64,000 nt of DNA from Massilia sp. HP4 (lineage in GTDB: Bacteria > Pseudomonadota > Gammaproteobacteria > Burkholderiales > Burkholderiaceae_D), in contig NZ_STGG01000012.1 of assembly GCF_005222695.1 (NCBI RefSeq), positions 1 through 64,000 of the forward strand, in the 5' to 3' direction. Below are positions 19,464-30,216 of the stretch, in pieces; the stretch's first letter is position 1, and every line of letters starts with the position of its first letter. A program made the position numbers and the translations under genes. The notes beneath the pieces were generated by a model. That model saw only the letters and a list, made by a program, of their open reading frames with translations, made no database searches and was not told the DNA's origin.

Positions 19464-21242
19464 ATGAAACGCGCTTCGCTCGCAGCCGCGCTGTGCATGG
19501 TGTTCGGCTCCGCTATCGCCCAGCAGGGCGACGGCACCATGTTCTCCACCAAGATCAATGTCTGGAAACCCAACAAGGTGGAGGCCACGCCCGAGCGCAT
19601 CGCCGCCCTGAAGGCGCCGCAGGGTTTCACGGTGAGCGCCTTCGCCACCGGTCTCAAGAACGCGCGCATCATCGCGGTGGCGCCCAACGGCGACGTCTAC
19701 GTGAGCCGGCGCGACCAGGGCGACGTGCTGCTGCTGCGCGACGCCAACGGCGATGGCCGCGCCGACGGCGCCCCGATCACAGTGGCCAACCGTGCCGGCG
19801 CCCACGGCCTGGCGATCCGCGATAACAAGCTGTACCTGGTCACCGTCAAGGAGCTGTTCGTGGCCGACATCAAGCCGGACGGCCGCCTGGGCGAACTGAC
19901 GATGCTGATCGGTGACCTTCCCGATTCGGGCCAGCACCCGAACCGCACCATGGCCTTCGGCCCCGACGGCATGCTGTACCTGAGCGTCGGCAGCACCTGT
20001 AACACCTGCAACGAGAGCAATGTGGAGAACGCGACCCTGCTGCGCGTGTCCCCCGACGGCAAGAGCCGCACCATCTACGCCAGCGGCCTGCGCAACCTGA
20101 TCGGCTTCGGCTGGCATCCGACCACGGGCGAACTGTGGGGCTTCGACCATGGCATCGACTTCCTGGGCGACGACGTGCAGCCCGAAGAAATCAACAAGAT
20201 CGAGCTGGGCAAGCAGTATGGCTGGCCGCATGTGTACGGGGCCGGCGAGATCTACCCGCAAAGCACGCCGCAGGGCGAGATCACCAAGGAACAGTGGAAG
20301 GCGCGTAGCACCCCGATGGTGCTCGGCTATACCGCCCACGCGGCGCCGATGCAGTGGGTATGGGGCGCCGGCAGCGCCTTCCCGGCCGAGTACCAGGGCG
20401 ACGCCTTCGTCACCATGCGCGGCTCGTGGAACCGGGTGCCGGCATCGGGCTACGAGATCGTGCGCGTGCATTACGAGAATGGCCAGCCCAAATCCGTGGA
20501 ACCCTTCGTCACCGGTTTCCTGACCGACGGCGGCAAGACCCATATCGCGCGCCCGGTCGGCCTGGCGCTGGCGAAGGACGGTTCGCTGCTGATGGCGGAC
20601 GATGCCAACGGCGTGATCTACCGCATCGCCTACAGCGGCGGCAAGGCGGCAGCGGCCACGCCGCCGAAGGCGCCGGCCGGCCCCACCGAACAACAGGTCA
20701 ACAAGGGCAACAAGGTCCCGCTGGCGAACAAGCGCCCCGAGACCGAGGCCATGGGCCAGTTGAGCGTCTCGTCGTCGAGCTTCGGCAACAACGCCATGAT
20801 GGACGACCGCTACACCGAGTACGCGGACGGCGTCTCGCCCGCGTTGTCGTGGAAAGCCGTGGCCGGCGCCAAGTCGTACGCCGTCATCATGGAAGACCCG
20901 GACGCCAAGCCAGTCACGCCCTTCGTGCACTGGGTGATGTGGAACATCCCGGCCAATATCACCAGCGTACCTGAAGGCGTGCAGGAGCAGGCCCGCCTGT
21001 CCGACCCTGACGGCGTGCTGCAGGGCCGCACCACGCGCGGCGCGCCCGGCTACTACGGTCCCAAGCCACCGGTCGGCGAACCGGCGCACCGCTACCACTT
21101 CCAGGTCTATGCGCTCGACAAGATGCTCGACGTGCCGTTCGGCGCCGACCGCGACCAGGTGCTGGCGGCGATGAAGGGCCATGTGCTGGCCAAGGGCGAG
21201 ATCGTCGGCAAGTACGGGCAGAAGCAGCAGCCGCAGAAGTAA
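19464..21242 (+). CDS. secreted sorbosone-dehydrogenase-like PQQ enzyme fused to PEBP domain
   Basis: 592-residue exported protein, signal peptide MKRASLAAALCMVFGSAIA. Residues about 45-400 are a six-bladed beta-propeller of the soluble PQQ glucose/sorbosone dehydrogenase family, with GHPNRT-like QHPNRTMAFGPDGMLY, SVGSTCNTCNESN and GLRNLIGFGWHP. Residues about 430-580 are a phosphatidylethanolamine-binding-protein (YbhB-like) domain: DGVSPALSWKAV, MEDPDAKPVTPFVHWVMWNI and GYYGPKPPVGEPAHRYHF. Each domain usually stands alone, so the fusion is uncommon. It likely oxidises a sugar or alcohol in the periplasm. Confidence 0.9.
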   Translation: MKRASLAAALCMVFGSAIAQQGDGTMFSTKINVWKPNKVEATPERIAALKAPQGFTVSAFATGLKNARIIAVAPNGDVYVSRRDQGDVLLLRDANGDGRADGAPITVANRAGAHGLAIRDNKLYLVTVKELFVADIKPDGRLGELTMLIGDLPDSGQHPNRTMAFGPDGMLYLSVGSTCNTCNESNVENATLLRVSPDGKSRTIYASGLRNLIGFGWHPTTGELWGFDHGIDFLGDDVQPEEINKIELGKQYGWPHVYGAGEIYPQSTPQGEITKEQWKARSTPMVLGYTAHAAPMQWVWGAGSAFPAEYQGDAFVTMRGSWNRVPASGYEIVRVHYENGQPKSVEPFVTGFLTDGGKTHIARPVGLALAKDGSLLMADDANGVIYRIAYSGGKAAAATPPKAPAGPTEQQVNKGNKVPLANKRPETEAMGQLSVSSSSFGNNAMMDDRYTEYADGVSPALSWKAVAGAKSYAVIMEDPDAKPVTPFVHWVMWNIPANITSVPEGVQEQARLSDPDGVLQGRTTRGAPGYYGPKPPVGEPAHRYHFQVYALDKMLDVPFGADRDQVLAAMKGHVLAKGEIVGKYGQKQQPQK

Positions 21243-21248
21243 ATCGCT

Positions 21249-21314
21249 CGCGGACGGCCCTGTCCGCGAACGACCGGCCGAGGACCGAACGGACACCGCG
21301 GACAGCGGCGTCCG
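21249..21314 (+). promoter_or_regulatory. GGAC/GTCC dyad cluster, likely activator binding sites
   Basis: CGCGGAC-GGCCCT-GTCCGCG (21249-21268), the long inverted pair CTGTCCGCG (21260-21268) / CGCGGACAG (21297-21305), and CGGAC...GTCCG (21290-21314). They lie 37-102 bp before the sigma54 -24 element, where enhancer-binding proteins bind. No T-run follows, so a terminator for the preceding gene is the weaker reading. Confidence 0.55.
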
Positions 21315-21349
21315 CCGGTCACCCCCTTGTAAATCAATAACTTACAAGC

Positions 21350-21365
21350 TGGCATGGATTGTGCA
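21350..21365 (+). promoter_or_regulatory. sigma54 (-24/-12) promoter
   Basis: TGGCATGGATTGTGCA: GG at 21351-21352 and GC at 21363-21364, exactly ten bases between, close to the consensus TGGCACG-N4-TTGCA. It is 36 bp before the adaptor gene of the efflux operon, and the operon itself encodes an NtrC-type activator. Confidence 0.78.
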
Positions 21366-21400
21366 ATAACGACAGGCAACCCGTCGTTACTGGACACTCC

Positions 21401-22669
21401 ATGATTCGCGATACATCCCATCAAGACGCCGTCGTCGCCCCGCCGGCCGGCCACAAACTCAAGCGCCGCGCGCTGCTGCTGGGCGGCGCCGTCGCCCTGG
21501 CCGCCGCCAGCTTCGCCCTGTTCGCCGCCTGGGACGGCAGCGAGCACTCGGTCTCGGGCAGCCGCGTGCGCATCGCCGAAGTCGGCCGCGGCACCCTGGT
21601 GCGCGACGCCGCCGTCAACGGCCGCGTGGTGGCCGCCGTCAGCCCGACCCTGTATTCGACCGCGCCCGCCACCGTCAACCTGAAGGTCGCCGCCGGCGAC
21701 ACCGTCAAGAAAGGCGACGTGCTGGCGGTGCTGGAATCGCCCGACCTGACCGACGCCCTCAAGCGCGAAGTCTCGACCTACGAGCAGCTCAAGGCCGAGG
21801 TGGCGCGCCAGCAGATCCTGGCCAGCAAGCAGAAGCTGCTGGCCAGGCGCGAAGCCGACACCGCCGAGATCGAGCGCCTGTCGGCCCAGCGCACGGTGGA
21901 ACGCTACGACAGCGTGGGCGTGGTCGGCATCATCGCCAAGATCGACTACCAGAAGGCCCAGGATGCACTCAATTCGGCCGGCATCCGCGCGAAACACGCG
22001 GCGCAGGCGGCCGCGCTGGAAGGCGACGACGTCCAGCTGGCGATCCACACCAAGACCAACGAGATGGAGCGCGCGCGCCTGTCGATGGCCAATGCCCAGC
22101 GCAGGGTCGACGAGCTGACCGTGCGCGCGCCGGTGGACGGCTTCATCGGCACCCTGAACGTCCAGAACCGCATGGTGGTCATCGCCAATGCCCCCCTGAT
22201 GACGCTGGTCGACCTGTCCAAGCTAGAAGTCGAGGTGGAAGTGCCCGAAACCTATGCCGGCGACCTGGGCCTGGGCATGAGCGCCGAGATCACCCTGCCC
22301 TCGGGCCGCGCCACCGGCAAGCTGTCGGCGCTGTCGCCCGAGGTGGTCAAGAACCAGGTGCTGGCGCGGGTGCGCTTCGACGGCGAGCAGCCCAAGGGCC
22401 TGCGCCAGAGCCAGCGCGTGACCGCGCGCCTGCTGATCGAAGAAAAACCGAACGTCCTGATGGTGCAGCGCGGCCCGTTCCTGGAAAACGAGGGCGGGCG
22501 CCACGCCTATGTGGTGCGCGAAGGGATCGCGGTGCGCACGCCGATCCAGGTCGGCGCCACCAGCATCTCGGCGGTCGAGATCTTGTCCGGCCTGAAGGCG
22601 GGCGACCAGGTGGTGGTGGCGGGCACCGATGCCTTCAACGGCGCAGCGCGCGTATCGATCAATCAATAA
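21401..22669 (+). CDS. efflux adaptor protein (HlyD/MacA family)
   Basis: Periplasmic adaptor of a tripartite ABC efflux system, 422 residues. A short cytoplasmic N-terminus is followed by one membrane anchor (about residues 20-45, ALLLGGAVALAAASFALFAA). The biotinyl-lipoyl half (AGDTVKKGDVLAVLESPDL), an alpha-helical hairpin (about 120-230) and the second lipoyl half with VRAPVDGFIGTLNVQ are all visible. First gene of a six-gene operon and directly behind the sigma54 promoter. No outer-membrane channel gene is nearby. Confidence 0.92.
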   Translation: MIRDTSHQDAVVAPPAGHKLKRRALLLGGAVALAAASFALFAAWDGSEHSVSGSRVRIAEVGRGTLVRDAAVNGRVVAAVSPTLYSTAPATVNLKVAAGDTVKKGDVLAVLESPDLTDALKREVSTYEQLKAEVARQQILASKQKLLARREADTAEIERLSAQRTVERYDSVGVVGIIAKIDYQKAQDALNSAGIRAKHAAQAAALEGDDVQLAIHTKTNEMERARLSMANAQRRVDELTVRAPVDGFIGTLNVQNRMVVIANAPLMTLVDLSKLEVEVEVPETYAGDLGLGMSAEITLPSGRATGKLSALSPEVVKNQVLARVRFDGEQPKGLRQSQRVTARLLIEEKPNVLMVQRGPFLENEGGRHAYVVREGIAVRTPIQVGATSISAVEILSGLKAGDQVVVAGTDAFNGAARVSINQ

Positions 22670-22693
22670 GCACAATCCAACAAGGAGCCAACC

Positions 22694-23419
22694 ATGCTGC
22701 GCATGACCAACCTGAGCAAGGTATACCGCACCCACATGATCGAGACCCACGCGCTGCGCGGCTTCGAGATCCACGTCAGCCAGGGCGAATTCGTCACCGT
22801 GACCGGTCCTTCCGGCTCGGGCAAGACCAGCTTTTTGAACATCGCCGGCCTGCTCGAAGAATTCACTTCGGGCGAGTACGTCCTCGACGGCGTGAATGTG
22901 CAGGGCCTGGACGACGCGGCCCGCTCGCGCCTGCGCAATGAAAAGCTGGGCTTCATCTTCCAGGGCTTCAACCTGATCCCCGACCTGAACCTGTTCGACA
23001 ACGTCGACGTGCCACTGCGCTACCGCGGCTTCAATGCGCGCGAGCGCAAGGAGCGCATCGAGGACGCGTTGGCGAAAGTCGGCCTGGCCTCGCGCATGAA
23101 GCACTACCCGGCCGAGCTGTCGGGCGGCCAGCAGCAGCGGGTGGCGATCGCGCGCGCGCTGGCCGGCTCGCCAAAACTGCTGCTGGCCGACGAACCGACC
23201 GGCAACCTCGATACCCAGATGGCGCGCGGCGTGATGGAGCTGCTGGAAGAGATCAACGCGGCCGGCACCACCATCCTGATGGTGACCCACGATCCGGAGC
23301 TGGCGGTGCGCACCCACCGCAACGTGCACATCATCGACGGCCAGGTGTCCGACCTGGTGCGGCGCGGGCCGTCGCTGGTCGACGGTCACGCCCCGGCCGA
23401 CGCGTCGGTCACGGCATAA
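22694..23419 (+). CDS. ABC transporter ATP-binding protein (MacB/LolD type)
   Basis: ATPase subunit of the efflux system, 241 residues. Walker A GPSGSGKT at 38-45, Q-loop in FIFQGFNLIPDL, signature LSGGQQQR near 140, Walker B LLLADEPTGNLD near 162, H-loop MVTHDPELA. These are the features of the MacB/LolD/FtsE subfamily that powers FtsX-type permeases. Start has an AAGGAG site 7 bp upstream; 24 bp after the adaptor and 9 bp before the first permease. Confidence 0.95.
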   Translation: MLRMTNLSKVYRTHMIETHALRGFEIHVSQGEFVTVTGPSGSGKTSFLNIAGLLEEFTSGEYVLDGVNVQGLDDAARSRLRNEKLGFIFQGFNLIPDLNLFDNVDVPLRYRGFNARERKERIEDALAKVGLASRMKHYPAELSGGQQQRVAIARALAGSPKLLLADEPTGNLDTQMARGVMELLEEINAAGTTILMVTHDPELAVRTHRNVHIIDGQVSDLVRRGPSLVDGHAPADASVTA

Positions 23420-23428
23420 GGAGCGGCC

Positions 23429-24736
23429 ATGTTCGGCTACTACTTCAAGCTCGGCGTGCGCAGCCTGCGCCGCAACCGCTACCTGACCGCGCTGATGGTT
23501 CTGACCCTGGCCATCGGCGTGGCCGCCAGCGTCGCCACCCTCGCCATCCTGCACGCGATGTCGGGCGACCCGATTCCATCGAAGAGCGATCGCCTGTTCG
23601 TGCCCTTCATCGACAACGCCCAGGTCGACGGCTATATCCCGGGCGCCGAGCACATCGACATGCAGATGAGCTACCAGGACGCGACCAACCTGCTGCGCGC
23701 CAAGCCGGGCGACCGCGGCACGGCCATGTTCGGCACCGGCATGCCGATCGAGCCGCCGAGGACCGACATTCCGGCCTTCAGCGGCTACGGCCTGGCGCCG
23801 ACGCGCGATTTCTTCGCCATGTTCGACGTGCCTTTCCTGCACGGCCGGGCCTGGAGCGCCGAAGAAGAAGCGAGCGGCGCCAATGTCGTGGTGCTGGGCC
23901 GCGCGGTTGCCGAAAAGATGTTCGGCGAGGCCAGCCCGGTGGGCCAGCGCCTGCGCATGGGCGGCGAGCCGTTCACGGTGGTGGGCGTGCTCGACGAATG
24001 GAACCCGATGCCGCGCTACTACAAACTGATCGGCAGCGGCCCGGCCACCGGCCAGGACTTCATGATCCCGTTCACGACCGCGATACGGCGCGAGATGCCG
24101 GCCTATGGCAGCATGAATTGCAGCGAACAGCGCGATCCCGGCTACGCCAGCCTGCTGGCCTCGGAATGCACCTGGATCCAGGTATGGCTCGAGACCCGCT
24201 CGAGCATGGACCGCGCCAACCTGCATGCCTTCCTCGATAACTATGCGGGCGAACAGCGTAAGCTGGGCCGCCTGAAACGCCAGGCGCCGGTCGAGCTGTA
24301 CAACGTGATGGAATGGATGGAAAAGCAGAAGGTGGTGGGCAATGATACCCGGCTGTCGGCCTGGCTCGCCTTCGGCTTCCTGGTCCTGTGTCTGGTCAAT
24401 ACGGTCGGCCTGCTGCTGGCGAAGTTTTCGGTGCGCGCCTCTGAAGTCGGCATCCGTCGCGCCCTCGGCGCATCCAAGAGCGACATCTTCCGCCAGTTCC
24501 TGATCGAGACCGGTGTGGTCGGACTGGCCGGCGGGATACTCGGACTGGTGCTGGCCTTTGGCGCGCTGGCCTTGATAGGCATGGAAAGCAAGAACATGGC
24601 AGCCGTGGCGCGCATGGACTGGGAGATGCTGGCCCTGACCTTCGTCATGTCGATCCTCGCTTCGCTGATCGCCGGCCTGCTGCCCACCTGGCGCGCCTGC
24701 CAGGTGACGCCGGCGATCCAGCTCAAATCGCAATAA
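23429..24736 (+). CDS. ABC permease, MacB/FtsX type (first copy)
   Basis: 435-residue inner-membrane permease. One N-terminal membrane helix (residues about 20-42) precedes a large periplasmic MacB core domain, then three C-terminal helices form the FtsX domain, with VGIRRALGASKSDIFRQFL in the coupling region. Unlike MacB itself, ATPase and permease are separate proteins here, and a second permease follows 18 bp downstream, so a heterodimeric permease is likely. Confidence 0.93.
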   Translation: MFGYYFKLGVRSLRRNRYLTALMVLTLAIGVAASVATLAILHAMSGDPIPSKSDRLFVPFIDNAQVDGYIPGAEHIDMQMSYQDATNLLRAKPGDRGTAMFGTGMPIEPPRTDIPAFSGYGLAPTRDFFAMFDVPFLHGRAWSAEEEASGANVVVLGRAVAEKMFGEASPVGQRLRMGGEPFTVVGVLDEWNPMPRYYKLIGSGPATGQDFMIPFTTAIRREMPAYGSMNCSEQRDPGYASLLASECTWIQVWLETRSSMDRANLHAFLDNYAGEQRKLGRLKRQAPVELYNVMEWMEKQKVVGNDTRLSAWLAFGFLVLCLVNTVGLLLAKFSVRASEVGIRRALGASKSDIFRQFLIETGVVGLAGGILGLVLAFGALALIGMESKNMAAVARMDWEMLALTFVMSILASLIAGLLPTWRACQVTPAIQLKSQ

Positions 24737-24754
24737 CCACGTGGAGCACTGAAT

Positions 24755-25987
24755 ATGGAAATCCGACCCATCCTGTCCGCGCTGCTGCGCAACAAGACCG
24801 GCCCGATCCTGGTAGCGATGCAGGTCGCCCTGAGCCTGGCGATCCTGGCCAACGCCCTGCACATCGTGAACGAACGGCGCGAGATGGCGGCCCGCCCTTC
24901 GGGCCTGTCCGACGAAGCGGCGACCTTCTATTTCTCGGTGCGTAACCTGAACCAGGACACGCCGGACCAGATGCTGGCCACCATCAAGCGCGAACTCGAG
25001 GTGCTGCGCGCGGTCCCCGGCGTGGTAGCGGCCGGCCAGGTGTCGCAGATGCCGATGTCGCAAAGCGGCAGCACCACCAGCATCTCGGCCGATCCGCGCC
25101 AGGAGCGCGAGAGCGCCTACGCCTCGATCTACGCGTCCGATGGCTCGATGGTCAAGACCTTCGGCCTGACGCTGGTCGAGGGCCGCGACTTCCTGCCGCA
25201 TGAAATTCCCGAGGTCAACGAGGTGGCCGAGAACAGGCCCCCGGAGACCGTTATCATGACCCGTGCGCTGGCCGGGAAACTGTGGCCGGGCGCGCCAGCG
25301 GTTGGCAAGCGCATGTACTTCGGTACCGGCAACGAAGCGCGTGGGGCCCTGGTGGTCGGCGTGGTCGAGCGCCTGCAGAGCGTGCATGCCGAGGTCGGCA
25401 TGGAGGGCGAGTATTCGGTCGTGATGCCGGTGTTCTCCTATGGACGCCCGGGCACGACCTACGCCATGCGCGCCGAAGCAGGCCAGCGCGACCGCGTGAT
25501 GCAGGAGGCCGAACAGGCGCTGCGCAAGTCGGCGGCCACGCCCATGATCCTGCGCATCGAGACGGTCGAAGGCGATCGCCAGGACCGCTACCGGGCCGAC
25601 GTGGCGCTGTCCTGGATGCTGGTGACGGTGAGTGTGCTGCTGCTGCTGGTGACCTGCAGCGGCATCGTCGGCATGGCCAGCCTGTGGGTAACCCAGCGCC
25701 GCAAGCAGATCGGCGTGCGCCGTGCGCTCGGCGCGCGCAAGATCGACATCCTGCGCTACTTCATCGTAGAGAACGTCCTGATCACCAGCGGCGGCGTGTT
25801 CGGCGGCGTGCTGCTGGGCGTGGGCCTGAACCAGCTCTTGGTAAACAAGCTGGAAATGACGCGCCTGCCGCTGATATACCTGGTCGGCGGCGCTTTCATG
25901 TTCTGGGCGATCGGGATCCTGGCGGCCTACGGCCCGGCATGGCGCGCGGCCAGCACCTCGCCGGCGATGGCCACCCGCAGCACCTAG
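24755..25987 (+). CDS. ABC permease, MacB/FtsX type (second copy)
   Basis: 410 residues with the same plan as the preceding permease: N-terminal helix (GPILVAMQVALSLAILANALH), periplasmic domain, and three C-terminal helices with IGVRRALGARKIDILRYFIVE. It probably pairs with the other permease. Exported substrate unknown; related operons in gammaproteobacteria and Burkholderiales are linked to antibiotic or envelope stress (family knowledge, not shown here). Confidence 0.92.
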   Translation: MEIRPILSALLRNKTGPILVAMQVALSLAILANALHIVNERREMAARPSGLSDEAATFYFSVRNLNQDTPDQMLATIKRELEVLRAVPGVVAAGQVSQMPMSQSGSTTSISADPRQERESAYASIYASDGSMVKTFGLTLVEGRDFLPHEIPEVNEVAENRPPETVIMTRALAGKLWPGAPAVGKRMYFGTGNEARGALVVGVVERLQSVHAEVGMEGEYSVVMPVFSYGRPGTTYAMRAEAGQRDRVMQEAEQALRKSAATPMILRIETVEGDRQDRYRADVALSWMLVTVSVLLLLVTCSGIVGMASLWVTQRRKQIGVRRALGARKIDILRYFIVENVLITSGGVFGGVLLGVGLNQLLVNKLEMTRLPLIYLVGGAFMFWAIGILAAYGPAWRAASTSPAMATRST

Positions 25988-26003
25988 GCCAGGCGGGGAT
26001 GCT

Positions 26004-27343
<1,340 letters not shown>

Positions 27344-27347
<4 letters not shown>

Positions 27348-28711
27348 TCCAGGCGCCGGCCCGGGCCAGGTTTTCGCTGGTCACGCGCCTGTCGGCGCTG
27401 GTCGGCACCCTGCTCGTGCTCGGCATGCTGGCCGTGCTCGGCCTCGATGCCCTGTTCCCCGGCCGCCCGCTGCTGGTGGCGTGCCTGTGCCTGGCCGGAC
27501 TGCTGCCGGTCGCGATTATTACCCTGCGCACGCAGGTCCAACCCATCCTGTCGCTGTTTCGCGCACTCGAGGGCACGGTGGACAGCTACCGCGACGGCGA
27601 CTTTTCCTTCAGCCTGTACTGGCCGCACAACGATGAGTTGAGCGACCTGATCGCGGCCCACAACCGGCTGGGCGCCGTGCTGCGCGAGCAGCGCCTCGGC
27701 CTGGCCCAGCGCGAGCTGCTGCTCGACTCGATGGTGCAGAACACGCCGGTGGCGATGCTGCTGGTGGCCGACTCCCCTGCCAATCCAGGCGTGATCGTGT
27801 ATGCCAACGTCGCCGCGCGGCAGCTGCTGGCGCACGGCCGCAAGCTGGAAGGCCTTGCGCTGGGCGCCGTGCTCGACGAGGCCGCGCCGGCCCTGCGCGA
27901 AGCGCTGGCGCGCGGCGGCGATGGCCTGTTCAGTGCCGCGGGCATGGACCAGGGCGAAGACGAAGAGGTCTACCACCTGGCGCGCAGCACCTTCAAGCTG
28001 AACGGACGGCGCCATGAGCTGCTGCTGCTGCGCCACCTGACGATCGAACTGCGGCGCCAGGAAGTGCAGACCTGGAAAAAGGTGATCCGCGTGATCAGCC
28101 ATGAACTGAACAACTCGCTGGCGCCGCTGGCTTCTCTCGCGCATTCCGGCGCCGAGCTGGTACGGCGCGGGCAAGTGGAGCGCCTGCCGCAAATCCTGCA
28201 AACGATCGGCGAGCGCACCCGCCACCTGGAAAGCTTCATCCTCGGCTATGCACGCTTCGCCAAGTTGCCGGCCCCGCGCCTGGAAGCCTGCCCCTGGCCC
28301 GGCCTGGTCGCGCGCCTGGCTGGCCAGGTCGCGTTTGCGGTCGAGGGCGAGCTGCCGCCGGATCCGGCCTGGGTCGACCCCGCCCAGATCGAGCAGGCGC
28401 TCCTGAACCTGCTCAAGAATGCGCACGAATCGGGGTCAGAGCCAGGCCAGGTCCGGTTGCAGGTGCGGCGCGCGCAGGACCAGTTGCGCATCGACGTGCT
28501 CGATCGCGGCAGCGGCATGAGCGAGGTAGTGCTGACCCAGGCCCTGGTGCCCTTCTATTCGACCAAGCGCAGCGGCACCGGCCTCGGGCTGGCGCTGGCG
28601 CGCGAGATCGCCGAAGCCCACGGCGGCCGCATCCTGCTCGCCAACCGCGACGGCGGCGGCCTGGCGGTCACGCTGATCCTGCCGGCGCTGCCCGGGCCTT
28701 CAACCGGCTGA
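27344..28711 (+). CDS. sensor histidine kinase (NtrY-like)
   Basis: 455-residue membrane kinase, the partner of the preceding regulator, whose stop codon it overlaps (ATGA). Two membrane helices lie within the first 65 residues with almost no periplasmic loop between them, so it probably senses a signal within or near the membrane. A HAMP/PAS-like region follows, then the phosphoacceptor His in VISHELNNSLAPLASL (near residue 252), N-box ALLNLLKNAHESG and G-boxes including SGTGLGLALAREIAE. Closes the efflux operon. Confidence 0.92.
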
Positions 28712-28761
28712 TTGCTGGAGCGCTCTGGTAAGATCGGCTTTGTTCTTCGCCCGTCTCCGCC

Positions 28762-29532
28762 ATGTCATCGTCCACCATCGATCCCCGCTTCGCCCAGCCC
28801 AGCCATCCGCCCGCCACCATCGACGAGTTCGAGGGCGTGCGCTTCCTGCACCTGGGCACGTCCTGGGTCCAGGGTGCGATGCGCCTCGCGAAGCCCGATA
28901 CGATCGAGCTCGAATACGTGCAGATGATGATGATGTGGACGCTGTTCCAGCGCGCGCCGCGTCATATCGCCCAGCTCGGGCTGGGCAGCGCCGCCCTCAC
29001 CAAGTTCTGCTACCAGCGCTTTCCCGACGCGCGGGTCACGGCGGTCGAACTCAATCCGAACGTGATCGCGATCTGCCGCGCCCTATTCGGCCTGCCTGAT
29101 GACGACGCCCGCCTCCAGGTGCGCGAGATGAATGCGCTCGACTTCGTGCTCGACCCGGCCAACCACGGCAAGCTCGACGTGCTGCAAGTCGATTTATACG
29201 ACCAGGACGCGCGCGGCCCGGTCCTCGATTCGGTCGAGTTCTACCAGGGCTGCCACGATTGCCTGGCGCCGGGCGGCATCATGACCGCCAATGTGTTCGG
29301 CGATTTCGGCAACTACGACAAGAACTTCCTGCACATGGAGCAGGTCTTCGACGCCGTCGTGTGGCTGCCCGAGGTGCACGATGCGAACGTGGTGGTGCTG
29401 GCCTTCAGGGACGCACAGGAGATCGACTTCTCGGTGCTGTACGAGCGCGCCGGAGAGATCAAGCGGCGCCTGAACCTGCCGGCCAAGGACTGGGTCAACG
29501 GCCTGAAAGAGTGGATGCGCGACCACGCGTGA
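28762..29532 (+). CDS. spermidine-synthase-like methyltransferase fold protein
   Basis: 256 residues with the Rossmann fold of the SpeE family: nucleotide-binding IAQLGLGSAALTKF, acidic strand end AVELNPNVIAICR, then DVLQVDLYD where spermidine synthases have the catalytic Asp region. No speD or arginine decarboxylase lies nearby, and many proteins of this kind are not true aminopropyltransferases, so the activity is left open. Convergent with the next gene; the two overlap by 38 bp. Confidence 0.8.
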   Translation: MSSSTIDPRFAQPSHPPATIDEFEGVRFLHLGTSWVQGAMRLAKPDTIELEYVQMMMMWTLFQRAPRHIAQLGLGSAALTKFCYQRFPDARVTAVELNPNVIAICRALFGLPDDDARLQVREMNALDFVLDPANHGKLDVLQVDLYDQDARGPVLDSVEFYQGCHDCLAPGGIMTANVFGDFGNYDKNFLHMEQVFDAVVWLPEVHDANVVVLAFRDAQEIDFSVLYERAGEIKRRLNLPAKDWVNGLKEWMRDHA

Positions 29533-30016
29533 GCATATGGCGCGGCTTGGGGGCCTGGCGTCCGGGGTATTCGCCGGTCACGCCCAATTCGGAAGCCGGC
29601 ACCGGCGCGCCAAGCACCGCGAACACCGCGCCGCCGGCTTCGCGCTCCAGCGCCAGCACCGGGAACACCCGCTCCAGGTTGGCGTACTTGGCCCAGGCGC
29701 CGGCGCCGCGCGATTGGCTCGGCGGGATCGACATCGCGGCATAGCCGCGCGCGCCCTTCTCCACCGCCGCGATGCTGCGCATGCGGGCGTCACGCGCATC
29801 GTCATCCAGGCTCGCATCGTCATCTTCGCCGTCGCCGGCATGGGAACAGCGCACCCGCAGCTGCGCGCCCGCCAGCGGATGGTCTTGCACTTTCTGGTTG
29901 GGAGCGTGCCAGAGCTGCATCAGCACGATGCCGGTCGGCCCGTGTGCGTCCCAGGCACTTTCGAGGCTGCCGTGGTGCTCCAGGCCGTAGCGCTTGCATA
30001 GCTGGGTGATATTCAT
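29495..30016 (-). CDS. conserved-looking protein of unknown function
   Basis: 173 residues beginning MNITQLCKRYGLEHHGSLES. No membrane segment and no motif I recognise. A hydrophilic, acidic stretch (GDGEDDDASLDDDARDAR) lies in the middle. The last 12 codons overlap the convergent methyltransferase-like gene. A small gene lies 2 bp upstream in the same direction, suggesting a two-gene unit. Confidence 0.6.
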   Translation of the reverse strand: MNITQLCKRYGLEHHGSLESAWDAHGPTGIVLMQLWHAPNQKVQDHPLAGAQLRVRCSHAGDGEDDDASLDDDARDARMRSIAAVEKGARGYAAMSIPPSQSRGAGAWAKYANLERVFPVLALEREAGGAVFAVLGAPVPASELGVTGEYPGRQAPKPRHMLTRGRASTLSGR

Positions 30017-30018
30017 GC

Positions 30019-30216
30019 TTAATCGTTCCGTTGCCGTTGGCGCCGCTCGCGGCTGCGGCGGGCGGCGGGATCCTGCATGGCGCGCAGCAGGATCTCTTGT
30101 GAGACATTGCAGCTCTCCAGGTACACCAACCCAGCCGACACGCCGCGCGTCTCGGCCAGGAACAACGCATATTCGGTAGCGAGCGCGGACCGCTCGTCGC
30201 TTCGTCGTTGGATCAT
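30019..30216 (-). CDS. small hypothetical protein
   Basis: About 65 residues starting MIQRRSDERSALATEYALFL and ending in a basic tail rich in Arg. Starts further upstream (30264 or 30339) would add a hydrophobic segment, and none has a convincing ribosome site, so the N-terminus is open. It is 2 bp from the next gene on the minus strand. Confidence 0.45.
   Translation of the reverse strand: MIQRRSDERSALATEYALFLAETRGVSAGLVYLESCNVSQEILLRAMQDPAARRSRERRQRQRND

Noticed and set aside
21249..21268. Rho-independent terminator after the dehydrogenase gene
   Set aside because: The stem is good but there is no T-run, and the motif is repeated nearby in front of a sigma54 promoter, which fits binding sites better.
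18954..21296. A 780-codon minus-strand frame antisense to the dehydrogenase/PEBP gene
   Set aside because: The sense gene has a signal peptide and two recognisable domains; the antisense product has none.
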